Assembly (NCBI GenBank): GCA_965644315.1
Contig: CBFFRQ010000050.1
Span: 1 to 64,000 of the forward strand
Source: Caecitellus pseudoparvulus
Taxonomy: Eukaryota > Bigyra: Bicosoecida
Reading direction: 5' to 3'
Length of the DNA: 64,000 bases
In this document: positions 29,563 to 42,580 of the stretch, in pieces
How the letters are laid out: each line of letters opens with the position of its first letter
Position numbering within the stretch: position 1 is the stretch's first letter
Program-made: the position numbers and the translations under genes
The notes under the pieces: generated by a model
Database searches by the model: none
What the model saw: the letters and a program-made list of their open reading frames with translations, nothing else
Told to the model about the DNA's origin: nothing

Positions 29563-32500
29563 CTATTCCCCCTCTTCTGAGTCATCCTCAGAAACGTGCA
29601 GCGGCGGCAGCAGGGGAACTTGTGATAGGGCGCGCTGCGGGGCAAACTGCGCAAAACAGCGCCGGGCGCAGTTGAGCAGGCGCTGGGCGTACTTCTTTGG
29701 TGGTTGCACGGTGGGCTCCACGTTCGTGACGATGGCAGCAGCTGCCTTGATGGTGAGCTCCCCTTGCTTCACCCAGTCCCACTGCCGCAAGTAGTCGATA
29801 ATGCCCACCACCAGCAAGTGGCGCTGCGGGTCCACGCCCACCAGGAGTGAGTAATCCATGATGTGGCTGTCAGCCAGGAACTGCGTGTCATACTCCAGCG
29901 CGCCGATGAGGGTGTCGTATGCGCCCTCTGTCAGGGGCAGGGGGGTGCCCCCCGTGAAAGCAAAGAAGTCGTCGTCCAACATGACCCTTGCCGCCGCAGC
30001 GCCCTGGCTTGGTTTGGAGGGCGCGTCGCCGCCCTTCTTCTCCCCGCCTTCCTTCTCCACGTCCTTGCCCTGACGCATCTTGCCCTTCAAGTCGAAGCGC
30101 ATGTGTCTGTGGATGCGCACGCCGTGCCAGAGGTTCTCCATCACCAACACAAACCGCTTGCTCTGCAGGCCGCTCGCAGGGTCCTTCACGTCCAGACGGT
30201 ACACGCCGAACACCTTCACGAGCAGACTGGCAGGCGCGCCTGTGCCCACGCCTCCGACCAGCCTCCAGGTGGTGGGCACCCCGGCGGCCCCACCAGTGGG
30301 CGTGTCCACTCCGGTGGACTCCGAGCGGCGCTGCTTCGCCAGGGCGGCGACGCTCTCCTCAGACATGACCCATGGCCAGAACACCGTCCCTCGCCCTGCT
30401 GCAGCTGCCGCCACGACCTGGCCCTGAGAGACGTCTCGAAGTGCTGCCTGCTTATCTCCAGGCAACAAGTACGTGTCGAAGACGTTTCCACGGCCAAACA
30501 GCGCCGCGGCAGCCTGTGGCCCTGCAGGAGCTGCTGCCTTGCTCGGGCGGGCGGGCTTCCCCGCTGTGTGCGCGTGCAGCGCCTGCAGGGACGCACCCAT
30601 GTGCTGGAAGTACCCAGCAGCCCCCTCAAGAAACATGGCGAATTCAGTCTCCGACACCGCCTTCAGCACAAAGCGCTGGTCGTGTGTGCGCCAGAACTCG
30701 GCATCGGACTTGCCGCCCGTCGTGTCCCAGTGGCTCGAGTGAGCGAGGGACTCCACGAAGCCTCGCTGGGAGCCCAGGTAAATCTCTCGCAGCGCATGGA
30801 ACTGGCACGCCCAGTACGTATTGATGGTGTAGGTGGTCTTACCCGCCCGCTTGCCTGAGCCGGAGGATGCGGCGCGCTGGTCCACGAAGCGCGTCATAAT
30901 GCTGACGTGCGCGTCCGAGTTCATGATGTCAAAGGCAGTGGGGGGGCGCTCCCCCTCAATGATGGCGTCTCCCACAGCAGGCTCGGTGGACAGCGGCACA
31001 CCGAAGGCCTGCAGGTCTCGCGCCTCCAGCCACGCCACCGCGTCCAGGGTGGGCCCGTCCACGCCCTCGTCGTCCCCCAGGGCCAAGTTGTCCAGGAGGT
31101 CCGAGGCAGTGCGTGCAGCTGTTCCACTGGGGGTAGGGCCGGACGCACCGCCGCCTTCACGGTCGTGACGCTGCTTGTGCGCTGCGGAGGCAGCCGCTGC
31201 CAGCATGCTGTCCAGCTGGGCGCCCGCTGAGCCTGTGGCGACGGTGGCCGCCTCCATGACATCCCGCATGTCCATGCGGGAGGAGCTGAAGCTGCTGTCA
31301 CGCTTCGGGGAGGCAGGTCTACGGCGCGGCGACGCGAGCTCTGCGGCTGTCTCGTCCGACATGGCAGCGGCAACGCCAGCAGCGACGGCTGGGCTGGGGG
31401 GCTTCCCTCCCGCATCCCGCGCCTTGGGCGTGTTGGCATGCACCATGATGGACACGGCTGACACGGACGAGTGCGTCATGGCCGTGACGACGACGTCTCC
31501 TACAGTGTGCTGGCGTGGCCGGGCGGTGTGCCGGGGGCCACTGGTGAGCGACGGGCGGTGGCGGAAGGCACCCCCTGGAGGCGTGTGGAACGAAGCCACC
31601 TTATGTAGACCCCCTGGGCCAAGCGTGCTGGACGCATACGACGTGCGGGAGCGCTTGAGCTGGCGCCGACCGACTAGGGAAGTCAGGCTGCTGCGGTGGT
31701 GGGGGCGCAGTTGGCTGGCTGGGCCGCTGGTGTCCTCCCCTTGCCACCCTTCCTCGCCGGCCGAGCTGCCAGTCGTGAGGTCCCGAGGGGACGTCAGCTG
31801 GGCAGGGGCGCCTTGCATGCTGGCAGCAGCGGCAGCCTGGGCGGCGGCCTCGGCCTGCCCCATGAGTGGGCCCATCATGGCCTCCACGTCCACTGTGTGC
31901 TGGTACAGGTCCGAGGTGTGGTGTCCTGCCCCGGCGTCGCCCCTGCTACCCTCAGACTCACTGTGGGTTGGTGAACGACCTGTGGATGCAGCGGAGCTCG
32001 GACCCTTGGGCTGTGCCAGAGGCCCCCGCAGCCAAGCGTGGGGGTGCTGCGTGGTGTGGTGCTCAGCGGGAGCCACATCCACCCTGAGAGCGTCCCGCGG
32101 CACCAGACCCACGCCCTCCTGAGTCCATCCACGTGTACGCGCATTCAGGGCCGGGTGCGGCGCCGTGCGCCCTGTGTGGCCTGCACCTGCAGAGTCTCGG
32201 CTGCTGTTGGCTGCGTCCTGGGAGGAGGTGGTGCTGAGCGGCAGCTCCTTGCCGCGCAGGGACGTGGATGGGGACATGCCCCGCGGTGACTCAGCTCCTG
32301 AGCGCACCATGGTCGCTTCCCAATCCTCCGGCAGCTGCAGGGTCATGGTGAGCGTGCCGCCACGGTGGCGGTGGGTGGGCACCGGCTTACCGACCTGGGG
32401 CAGCGGGGCTGCCTGGCTGCTGGCGGAGTAGCGCTCCTCAGCTCGGAGGAGGTCCGCAAACGAGGAGAAGGTTTGCGTGTACCCCGGGTGGGTGTCCATG

Positions 32501-35500
32501 GGGCCAGGCTCTCCGGACACAGGCTGGGGCGGTGCGTCAGCTGGGGTGTCCAGGGTGACGAGGGGGGAGGCTGACCCACCCGTGCCCACGGTGGTGCGGT
32601 GCAGCACCGCAACGTCAGCGAGGCGCCCCCGAGGAGGGGTGCAGGGCAAGGCACCCAAGTCCTCTGTTGTCGTGGACCGGCCACGACGCAGGGGGGGTGG
32701 TGCACCCCCCCCGGCACCGACAGAGGGCGCATCGATGGGGATAGCAGGGGACTTGCCCCGCCCGCTGTGCTCGGAGAGACGGGAGGGTGCTCGGGAGGGC
32801 ACATGCTCCCCCGCCGCCCGTGCTCTGAGCTCGGCACCATCAGCCTGCAGCGCCACCAGGTCCCCGATGGCTGACGAGAGCTTCTCCAGGTAGGGGTGGG
32901 AGGCCAGGGTGTAGGCGATGATGCTGCCGGGCAGGTTGGGGGACACGTTCACCACCGTGTCGAAGCGGCCCAGGGGGAAGTCTAGGTGCCGCATCCAGAC
33001 CTTGGGGTCCTCCGGTTCGCCCAGATCCACGTCGATGCGGCGAGAGAAGGATGTGTCTGCCTCCCCAGCCTGTGTGCGAGGTGAGGCGGCTGCGGCCTCG
33101 CTGGCACCACTGCTGCTGCCGGCGCCCCCCCCCGGTGCCGTGCTGGCGGACGTGAAGAAGCGACGGCTGCCCTTCTGGGAGAGGACGGGCTCCACCACCA
33201 CCCCTGAGGGGCGTGCGCAGATGCGGACATGATGGCTGAGGTGCTCTCCGCTTTGCTGTCGCACACGCTGGCGGGCCACAGGCACGGTTGGGCGGAGAGA
33301 GGACGATGTCCGTTTGCTGGCGCCACTATCCTGGGTCGCCGTTGACTCACCTCCATCCCCAGCACCTGCAGGGTTGGTTACTGCCGCCTGTGTCGTGGGT
33401 TTTGGGGAGTCGGACGGGGCGGACTTGGGGGAGGCGTCTTCGGCAGCGGAGGGCGCCCCCGCCGCGGGCAGCCAGGCAGCTGGGATGCCCCCGCGTTTGT
33501 GCGATCCCGCCAGGCCTCGTCGATCGGTCGCAGTGTTGCCCAGGGGGATGCGCTGGGTGCTGGAGAAGCCCTTCTCAGACATGGAGCTGTGCTGGGAGCC
33601 GACCTTGCTGCCGTGTGTCTCCGAGGAGCTCGTGGACACGGCACTGCTGGGCAACCGAGGAGACGCCTCCGCCTCCGCTGGTCCCGTGGCCCCGGTGGAC
33701 GATGCAGAGTCTGAGACCTTTGTGGCTAGGACAGGACCGGCGCCGGCAGTGCCGGGCACGACGTCCGGCACGACAAGGATGCGGCCACAGGCGGTGAGGT
33801 GCTGCTCCAGCTCTTGCACCGCCCAGTTCCAGCTGTACACCAGGTCCATTGCCTGCAGCGTGTCGTGGGAGCCGCCACCGGATGGGGGAGGGGGCACCGC
33901 GGAGCTGGGCAGGGGCCCAGCTCGGCTGCGTGTTGGGGAGGGCGGCTTAGTGGAAGGCGGCACGATGGAGGTCGTGGAGGTGCCCTGGCGCAGGGGTGGG
34001 CCCATGGGTGCCTGCAAATGCTCGGACACCGCCTCCAACGCTGCATCCCGTGCAGCCTCCGCCGCAACAAGGAGGGATGCCAACACTGCCGCGGTGTCGG
34101 TCACGGACAGGACAGGGGGCACATCCGCCAGAGGGCCCTTGGAGTCAGCGCCTCGTGTGGCGGCCTCCGCAGCACGCAGTGCGCCCGTGGCCGCCGCAGA
34201 GGATGTGACCACAGCAGTGGACGCGACAGACGCCACGTCAGCTGCGCCGGACACGGCCCTGCCGTCGTTCGCACTGGTGGGGTGCAAGGCGTGCGTCAAG
34301 TCCAGCAAGTGCACGGCCTCCCACAGGCGGGCATAGCTGTCCAGCGTTGCAGAGTCCGTGTCAGGCGGAAGGCCCAGGCTGTCCAGCAATTCATCCCGAC
34401 CAGGTAGAGACACGACCCCGACGGCATGTGCCGTTCCGTCCTCGTCTGCCTCCTGCTGCCGCACTTTGCGGGCGACCTCCACCGCCTTGGCGTACACAGC
34501 AGGGACGTCCAGTGCGCGGGCGAGCGCGGCAAGCACTTCTTCGTGCATCTTGAACCGCCGCACGGCCGCCGTGGCCATGCCCTGCAGCAGCTCTGCGAAG
34601 CAGGCGTCGCGCCAGTCACTGTTCGCGAGGGCGGCTGCGCGGAAGACCAGGGCGTGCGGCTCCAGCGGCGTCTGCTTGATGCTGATGATGCGCTGGCCGT
34701 GGCTGAACATGAGTTCCGTGTGGGTGGTGGGGGCGGGCAGCCCAGGGTGGGGAGTCGCGGGGTCGTACCCCCCCGCCAGGGGCAGGTCAACCATGGTGGG
34801 GCGGGGCTGGCAGGCCCAGGGGGAGGGGCGCGTCACTGCCTCTTGCAGCAGGGGCGCCACGACGCTGTCTTGGTAGGCGCCGTACCCCGCCATGGCTGCC
34901 ACGAAGCGGCCGAAGCTCATGTTGGCTGCCATTGCCGGGAGCTGGGCTGGCTCCACCAGCACGGGCGTGGCCTGGGCCGCCTCTACCATGCTTTCGCTGG
35001 CTGCGCTGTACGAGACGCCGCCGCTCTCTAACTGCAGCGTGTGTGGCGGCGCGTCTGGGAGGGACTCGGCCGTGCTCAAGTGGCTTCCCTGGCGCTGCAG
35101 CGCCTCGCCGTCCAGGACGATGGAGACACGGGGCGTGGAGCGGCTGGGCGGCGACGCCGTCGCGATGCTGAGCGTTCCCGTGCCTCCCTCGGCAGGCGTC
35201 GTGTCCTCTTCCAGCCCCGCGTCGTGCAGTTGCAGGCCTGCAATGAGTGGCTGCCGTGCTCGGGCACACATGGTGTCGTCCAGGCTGGCGCCCTTGTGGG
35301 AGGCGACCCGGCGCTTGGAGCTGCTGGCGTCGGATGGCGCCCGCGCCTTGAGCCGGGAGCGCAGGGCAGGGGACAACAGCGGGTGCACCCACCGGAGCCA
35401 GCGTGGCCGACCCCACAGTAAGACCTCCCCCGGCTCCCCCGTGCTGCCGGCAGTGCTGCCACGCAGGCCCGCCATCATGGTGGAGCTGCGCGAGGAGGCG

Positions 35501-38416
35501 GTGATGTCCAGGCGCATGTGGCCGTGGAACAGCGCCAGGCGCAGTGCGGAGGGGTCTCGCTTGTCGGCGCCCCGCACCTGGTCCCCCTCCCACCCAGTCC
35601 ACAGCGACGCGAGGAACTGGCCCAGGGAGATGTCGTGCGGCCCCGCCATGGGCAGGGTGCGGTGTGTCAGCGGGCACAGCTGTGCGAACGTTGTGCGGTG
35701 TGTGACCATGCGGGACACTTGGAGCCCCTCTGGGAGGAGGGAGCTGCGAATGATGCTGGCCAGCGCCACATGCACCGCAGGGCCGAGAGTGGCCCAATGC
35801 CGCAGGGAGGTGAAGGGGGGCACGAGGAGGGGGGTGCTGCCCGTAGCCCCTGCAGGCAGGCGGGTGCCTGGCGGGGACAGGGGTGTTGCCGCGTCCGCCG
35901 CCCCCGCGCCGGGAGCAGCACTGCCACCCGCCTCATCCCCAGCCCCGCCCGACCAGCGCGGCACCTTGCCTGCTGACAGCGACGCCACTGCAGACAGAGA
36001 CAGCACCTGCGCGCCATCCGACACGCGAGGAGAGTGGCTCCACGCTCGCAGTAGCTTCAGTGCTGCATGGGGGGATAGGCTCCGCTCCGCCCGCGCCCCG
36101 CCTCCGTACAGTTTCGGCAGCCCCGGCGCCTTGCCGGTGCCGGGCGCGCCTTGCGTCAGGATGCGGCTGGCAGGGGTGAAGGCGGGAGCCAGCCACCAGC
36201 AGGCGGCAGGAGACAGCTGCATGAGGGCAGTGAGGTTGCGCAGGAGGCGCCCCTCGAAGGCCACTCGCTGGGCTGGCGTGGGGATCGCCCCAGGCACGGG
36301 CAGGGGAATGAGGCTGCCGCCCAGAACACCCTGCAGCTCCCGGAAGGCTTTGGCTGAGAGGGAGGGCGGAGTCGAGTCTGGCGGCTCCTGGGCGGGGGGC
36401 GGGAGGGGCACCACAAGTGGGCGCTCGTGCAGTGCCGCGTCGATGCGGGGGCCGGGCAAGGGGCACCACGCAGGCGGTATGGCGCCCAGGTGGTACAGCA
36501 AGGCAGTGTCGGAGCGCATGGCAGCTGCTGCCTGCACGGCCAGACGCAGCAACACCTTGCACACCAGCACGGCGGAGCTGCCACCACGCAGGAGGGTGGT
36601 GGCAGCCAGGTCTGGCCGGCACCCCTCCAGCGCCACGTAGGGCACCAGCTCCACGCCAGAGAGGCGCTTGCGGTGCAGGCCGCCCACGCGACGGGCAGGC
36701 TGGCGTGTCGCCGAGGTGGGGCGGTCCGCAGGGGGGGCCGTGTCCCCCCTCTCCAGCGCCGCAGCCTCCGTGTTGGTGACGGCCATCTGCACGATGCGGA
36801 AGGCGGAGCAGGAGCCGACGATGACGGCGGAGGACAGGACGGGCGCCGAGTGCACGGAGCGCAGAGGCGTAGCGCCTGTCGCCCGCGCCACCCGGTTCAG
36901 CACAGTCCCCTTCACGTTGTGTACCACCGTCACGTTCTTCTCGCGCAGTGCCGCCATGGCCTCGTGGGAGACCTCCCCAGAGCACAGCAGCACGTCTGGC
37001 TGCAGGGCCACCAGCTTCGCCACGCACAGGCGGATGTAGGCGTCTGCCTGTGTGTACAGGGAGTCAGTGGACACGTGCCCCTGGCCGGAGGTGACGTTGG
37101 ACAGGCCCACCCCACCCATGAGCAGCACGAGGCGGGGGGAGGAGATGTCGGACGCCATGCTCTTGTGCGCGATGTTGCCGCGAAAGACTACCCCCGACGT
37201 GATGGAACATGGGCCCACCCACCAGGGGTCGCCTTCCTGCGCCGGTGAGGTCGGCTGGGCCGTGGCGGGGCGGGGCGCGGGAGCACCAGCCGCTTCCCAG
37301 CCCCGCTCCAGCGCCGCCATGAGTTGAGGCAGGTGCGTCAGACGCACAGGCTGGCTGTGGCGGTCCGTAGGCAGAGTAGCAGTCGTGCTGGCCCACAGGG
37401 CCGCGACGCCTGCCTCGGAGCCCGGACCCTGAACACCCACCGGCGCCACCAGTGTGCCAGAGCGGGCAAGGGCATCCCCCAGCCCCGAAGCCACGGCAGC
37501 GGCCAGGGACCGCGACACCTCGACGGCAGTGCCGCCAGGAATGGCCTTCACGCGGTGGTACCTGTCCACGTCCAAGGAGTCCCCCGCCACGACGTTGGGC
37601 GTGACTGTGCTCGCGACCCGTGTGGCGAGGGTGGCCAGTGTGACCACCCAGTGCATGGCGTGGCGGGAGGTGGCCAGGCCAGGAATGAAGGCCACCCAGC
37701 GCTGCAGGAGCAGGAGGAGATGGGCGTGCGCCACCTGCTGCAGCGATCGCAGGCGTCGCCGTGCGGGGTCTGTGCTGGGGCGGGGGTCACCCGCCAACGC
37801 CGCGATGTGGGCTGGTGCGTAGGCCCGCACCATGGACCCCGTGGGGTGCATCTGGGAGGCGATGTGCCGCCTGGCGGCGGCGTCCCCCCCTCCAGGGGGG
37901 GCAAGGGGCTTGGCAGGGGCATCTGAGGGCGCCGCGTGGGGGGCCTGCCGCCCGGCCAGCCACCGGCCCACTGCCACGGCACGCGCAGCTTGGGGCGGGA
38001 CCTGCAGGTGCAGCCCATGCACAGTGCCTTCGATGCCGTACTGGGTGCCGAGAGGGGACATGATTCCAAGCGGCGCCCGCTCAGCTTCCGCCCGCTCACG
38101 CAGCCATCGCTGCTCTGCCTCCACAGTCTCCACACACCCTGCACACAAGCGAGCGCTGGCTTCTCCACCCATCATGCGGAGGTCTTTCCGCGTGGAGGAG
38201 CATGACGAGCAGAAGATCTGGGGCGGCGCGGGCTCGCATGCAGTGTGCGAAAGGCTGCAGAGCGAGTGGGGCTGCGCTGGTGCGCATGACGCGTACCTTC
38301 CCACACCACCGACAGTGGTGTCGTCGAGTGAACAGGGAGAAGGCCTTGGAACAGTGCATGCAATGCTTGGACAGGTGGTCCGGGAGCCAGAAGTCCACGG
38401 ACTCCTCAGACGCCAT
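29563..38416 (-). CDS. PIKFYVE: Fab1/PIKfyve-type phosphatidylinositol 3-phosphate 5-kinase, 2924 aa
   Basis: Makes PI(3,5)P2 on endosomes and vacuoles. Exon 1 (38416-38297) and exon 2 (38217-29563) flank a 79-base intron (GTACGC..CCCCAG) that splits the FYVE zinc finger: HCMHCSKAFSLFTRRHHCRWCGK joins IFCSSCSS, with RRHHC binding PI3P. A TCP-1/chaperonin-like domain (about 390-650) follows, with LVLLMGGVGLSNV and VLLCSGEVSHEAM. More than 1500 mostly disordered residues lead to the C-terminal PIP-kinase domain (about 2480-2924). This has FDLKGK near 2746, IMDYSLLVG near 2825 and IIDYLRQWDW near 2847. FDLKG is normally followed by Ser; here it is Lys. Fab1 proteins are usually 1800-2300 aa, so this one is long. 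The start ATG has a strong context (GACCATGG). The domain order FYVE, CCT, kinase is diagnostic. Confidence 0.93.
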
Positions 38417-38634
38417 GGTCAGCGAGGAAGCTGCAGAGTCCGCACAGGCGAAACGCAGGCGAAACAGCTGGCTTCCCACACCACGCCGGCATGGCCTGGG
38501 ACAGAGAACAGCCCTCGCAGCTGGGCCAGAAGCTCCGCGCCAGAGCGACAGCGCAGCACAATCAGTTGCATTTGTCGAGAGTCCTGCTGTGCACACCACG
38601 AGCAAGCGGCACTTGCATTCCTTCCGCGAACCCC

Positions 38635-39982
38635 TCACAGCCCCAACACTTCCAGAGGCACCGTCAGCTTGGCTGAGGCCATGTCCCACTCCACCACACG
38701 CCCGTCAACAGAGCACGTGGAGAGCTTGCGCGTGGTCGCCGCGCCTGGCTCGAAGCGGGGCCTGACCTGCGAGATGGCAGCAGTGTGCTTGGTGCGCAGC
38801 TTGTCCTTTGCCGCTGCGTCGGCGTCCTGGCCCTTGCTGACCTTGGCTGCGAACATGGCCCGGGCACTGCCGAAGGAGCCCTTCACCTTGGCAGCTGTGG
38901 AGACCTCGGGGTCCACCTGCCCCACCAGCTCGAAGGTGCCAGTCTCCGGCGACAGCGCGTACACCTCAGGGTTCATACTGTGCCCTGCAGCGACGAAGCA
39001 GGTGTTGCTGAGCCACGCCACGCAGGTGCTGGGCAGGCCCTGGCTGATGATCTCGTCCATGGCCGCGCCAGCCTCGCCCCAGCTCACCACGTACACGGTG
39101 GCGTTGTGACAGGTCACAGCCAGGCTGGTCCCCGCCGGGTTCCACGCCACGCCATGCACCCAGGACTTGGACTGCCCCAGCTCCATCAACACCTCCCCGA
39201 ACTTGGGCAGGGTGCCGAACTGCGCGCCATCGATGTTGTCTCCGTCGGCCTCTTGCCAAGCCACAGCGAAGATGCGGCAGACCATGTCCGTGGAGGCTGC
39301 CGCCAGGACCCGCCCAGAGGGGTGCCACGCGATGTCTGTGACACTGCTCTTGAACGCTTTCAACTGCTTGCCGACCCACCAGTCCTGTGTCGCGTCGTAC
39401 GCGAGCACAGGCATGACTTTGGCCGTGGATGCGACGGCCAGCTTTCGGCCGTCGTCGCTCCACTTGACCCCAGTGCACGACAGGGGCAGGCGGAGGACGG
39501 TAGTGGTGGGCAGCCACGCATCCTTCTCCGCATCGTAGTTCCACACGAAGGCGCTCCGGTCGTGGGAGCAGGTGACGATGGCGTTGGTGGCGTGGCACCA
39601 GTCAACGCCGCTCACCAGCAGGTCGTGCTGCGAGGCGGAAAAGGCGCCCACGTGCGCGGGGAAGCCAGCCAGGGTGCAATGGTTACAACACAGGGGGCAC
39701 ATTGCGAGCAGCAGGGCTGCCAAGGCGGCGTGCGGTGGCTCCCGCAGGGTGCCGTGCTGGCTTGTGCAGCTGCACTGCACCAGCGGACTTTGTGCTCACC
39801 TTGGCCAAGACATACTTCTTCTCCCACTTGCTGGTCGCTCGCTCCGTGCAGTTGACGTAGATCCACACCTCAGGGAGGTTCGGGGAGATGGCCAGCATGG
39901 TGCCGTCCGCATTCCATGCGTGGGCTGTGATGGAGGTTGCCAGGCGGCGCGACACTGGCGTGGTGGACTCCCCGGCGGCCAT
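38635..39982 (-). CDS. ARPC1: Arp2/3 complex subunit 1 (ARPC1/p41), WD40 protein, 391 aa
   Basis: A seven-blade WD40 subunit of the actin-nucleating Arp2/3 complex. Exon 1 (39982-39800) starts at ATG 39982 and ends in KKYVLAK. A 172-base intron (GTGAGC..TCGCAG) leads to exon 2 (39627-38635), starting HDLLVSGVDW. The family pattern is strong: ITAHAWN, IVTCSHDRSAFVWN, TGVKWSDDGRKLAVAS, DWWVGKQLKAFKSSVTDIAW, LAAASTDMVCRIF, WVHGVAWNPAGTSLAV and a final CSVDGRVVEWD. The length agrees with other ARPC1 proteins (about 370). It is followed closely upstream by MYB3R on the same strand (143 bases between). Confidence 0.93.
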
Positions 39983-40125
39983 GGCGCTGGGGCGTGCAGA
40001 GCGACTTCCTGACGGCGCGAAAACCCGCAACACTGCAATGCCAGTGGATCTCGTGCATTCTTGCGCAGGCAGGGAGCGGAGGAGGTTTGCCGGCCCTTGT
40101 CACCTGCCACAGAAGTCCCCGCCGT

Positions 40126-42580
40126 CTACGCCGTCGCCGGCAGCCTGGGCGCGTTGCCCATGTAGTCCACCGCCGACATGGTGGCGGGGTGTGGCAGGCG
40201 CAAGTCCGCAGAGTCATGGAACATCAAGCTCAGCAAGGGGCCAGGCTGCCTGCCCTCGCTGCGCACACTGCCGCCACTGCCCGCTGCGGCAGAGGACGGG
40301 TGCTGCAGGGCGCTGCCGACGCTAGGCCCGGCCACGCTCCCCCCCTTGCCCAGGGCAGCAGTCGGCAGAGGCGGCCTGCCATTGGAGCCCACTGCACTGG
40401 TGCTTGCCCTGGTGCCGGCTGCGTGCGCTCCGAAACCGATGCCGCCCGCGGCACCCCCCCCCGCCAGGTGCATGTGCAGCGCTGCGACTGATGCCGCGTT
40501 CAGACCCGACGGCACGAACCCGCCCCGCCCTCGTGAAGCTGAGTCCAGAGCCTCCACCGCATGCGCCGAGGCGGCGAGGCGGTCCAAGCCGCTGTCAGGA
40601 GCTGTGTGTGCGGAGCCCGAGTCATCCCCGCCGCCTGCATGGGGCCCTCGGGGCGTGGCTTCCAAGCTAGCCAGCGCCGCGGCGGCCTCCTCAGCTGCAG
40701 CCATACTGTCCGAGTGCGCCCGCGAACCACGCCGCCGCGTGGAGGAGGCGACACTCCCAGCGTCCACATCTGCAGAGCCCACTGAGGCAGGGCCTGAGGC
40801 CTGGCCAGCGGCGGCACCCGCAGCGGCGGTGCCTCGGGGACTGGTGGCCACAGTCAGGTCACGGGGGCGTTTGACGCCTCGCCTGCGTGATTCGGCGCCC
40901 GCCCCTGCAGTGTGTGCCGGCGGCGCGGGCGGCGCAGAGGCGGCCGAGGCCAGTCCCACTGAGTGCCCTGGGTGCGCCACGAAGGCGCCCGCGGACACGC
41001 CGTACGTCGTGTGGGGCAGACCGATGCCGCCGCTGCCTGCTGCCAGGCGTGAGCGCATGCCAGGCACAGACACGGAGCCTGGCGAGCCAGCCGTCATGTC
41101 GGCGCCCATGCCGACGTGGGGATGCATGGTGGCCATGCCCATGCCGTGCATGCCGCCAGCGCCGGCGTGGCCGTGGGGGCCCCCCAGAGAGAGCGGCAGC
41201 CCCCCCCCGCCACCCCCGTGGGCCATACCTGGGTAGGGCATGAGGCCGCCCATGAGGCCGTTTGTGTGGCCAGCCATGTATGCCATGTTCATGGGGGTGC
41301 CCATGCCGTTGGTGAGGGGCAGGGAGGCACCCATGGCCCCCATCGCGTGGCTGTGGGGGGGGGCTCGGAAGGCGTCGCGGGGGGGGCCCGTGGAGGAAGC
41401 GGGCGACGCCCCGCCACCCCCGCTGGACGGCGCCCGGCGCTTGCGCTGACCGCCCTTGGCAGCCGCCGTGCCCAGGCCCCTCAGACGAGTGGGTGTGCCC
41501 CGGCGCTCGGCGGGCTTGCCACGGGAGCCACGGGAGCCCCCCGCTGATGCCGCGCGCTCCCGGCGTGCCGACGTGCCGAACTTGGAGTACCACCGGTTCT
41601 TCACAGCGTTGTCGGAGCGCCCAGGCAGCTTGCGAGCGATGACGGCCCACTTGTTGCCCAGCTCATCGTGCAGCTTGCACAGCTGAGCGTCCTCCTCCGC
41701 CGTGAAGGGCGTGTGCTTCAGCGTTGGGTCCAAGTGGTTGACCCACCGCTCCCGGCACTGCTTGCCGATGCGCCCAGGCAACTGCTTCGCAATGGCAGCC
41801 CACGAAGGGGGCCCCTTGCTTTCTGACACTAACTTGAGGATGAGGGCATCCTCCTCAGGGGTCCATGACCCCTTGATGGTGGCTGTGCAGGGCAGCGCCA
41901 AGTGAATGTAACGCCAGCGACACACGTAACGGAAGCTGCATGGCGGCTGAGATTCCGTGAGCACCACGGATTGTGACGAGTAGACGAAGCATATCGACAG
42001 CATGCACAAAGGCAGCTCAAAGAGCCGGTACCGCAGGCCCCTTCGCTGTCCGCCAGCGCAGCGGCTCAGCGGGAACGCAGGCGTTTCACGCAGAGCTGTT
42101 GCGCCGGACGCGCTCATGCTGGCGGCGCACGCCTCACGCACCTGTGCCCTGCATCATGTTTGCATGCCTGTGCAGGCACTCCACATCACTGCGGCGCCCA
42201 TCCAGATATTCTTCCGAAATCCGCTTCCACCTGTTTTCACTGCCCAGCGCAGCCACGCCACGACGTAAGCACTCATCCTCTTCGCTGCTCCAGGCCTGCA
42301 ACGAGAAAAAGGGCAGGTATGGTGAACCATACATGGCTCGCTGTGCAAGCTCGCCACATTCAAGGCCCTGCTTGCTCAGCAAGTGCTGCCCACTGGGTGG
42401 CTGACGTTACGGCACATGCACTGGCGAAGTGCTCACCTTCTTGCGCTTGCCTCGAGAGGTGGCAGCCGTGCCACTTGACCTCGGGCGGCGAGTGGGCGCT
42501 CTTCGCCTCTTGTCCGGGCTCTGTGCTGAAGCGGGCGCGCTGAAGGCCAGCAGGGCCGAGACGGCGTCCTTGTTGTCCAT
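40126..42580 (-). CDS. MYB3R: Three-repeat MYB transcription factor (MYB3R type), 684 aa
   Basis: Exons 42580-42437, 42295-42142 and 41882-40126. The introns are 141 (GTGAGC..TTGCAG) and 259 bases (GTGCGT..CACAG), with phases that fit. A Lys/Arg-rich N-terminus precedes the repeats. R1 (about 49-98) starts AWSSEEDECLRRGV and includes the R1-type GRRSDVECLHR. R2 (103-152) reads SWTPEEDALILKLV and GRIGKQCRERWVNHLDP. R3 (155-203) reads PFTAEEDAQLCKL and GRSDNAVKNRW. GKQCRERW is the animal/plant 3R signature, and such proteins control G2/M genes through MSA-type sites. In R3 the first Trp is Phe. The last 450 residues are Gly/Ala/Met-rich and disordered. The start is the first ATG in exon 1. Confidence 0.9.

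Noticed and set aside
34892-36640. Plus-strand ORF of about 582 codons opposite the Fab1 gene
   Set aside because: The sense strand lies inside a confirmed single-exon kinase gene; the antisense product has Arg/Ala/Pro-rich shadow composition.
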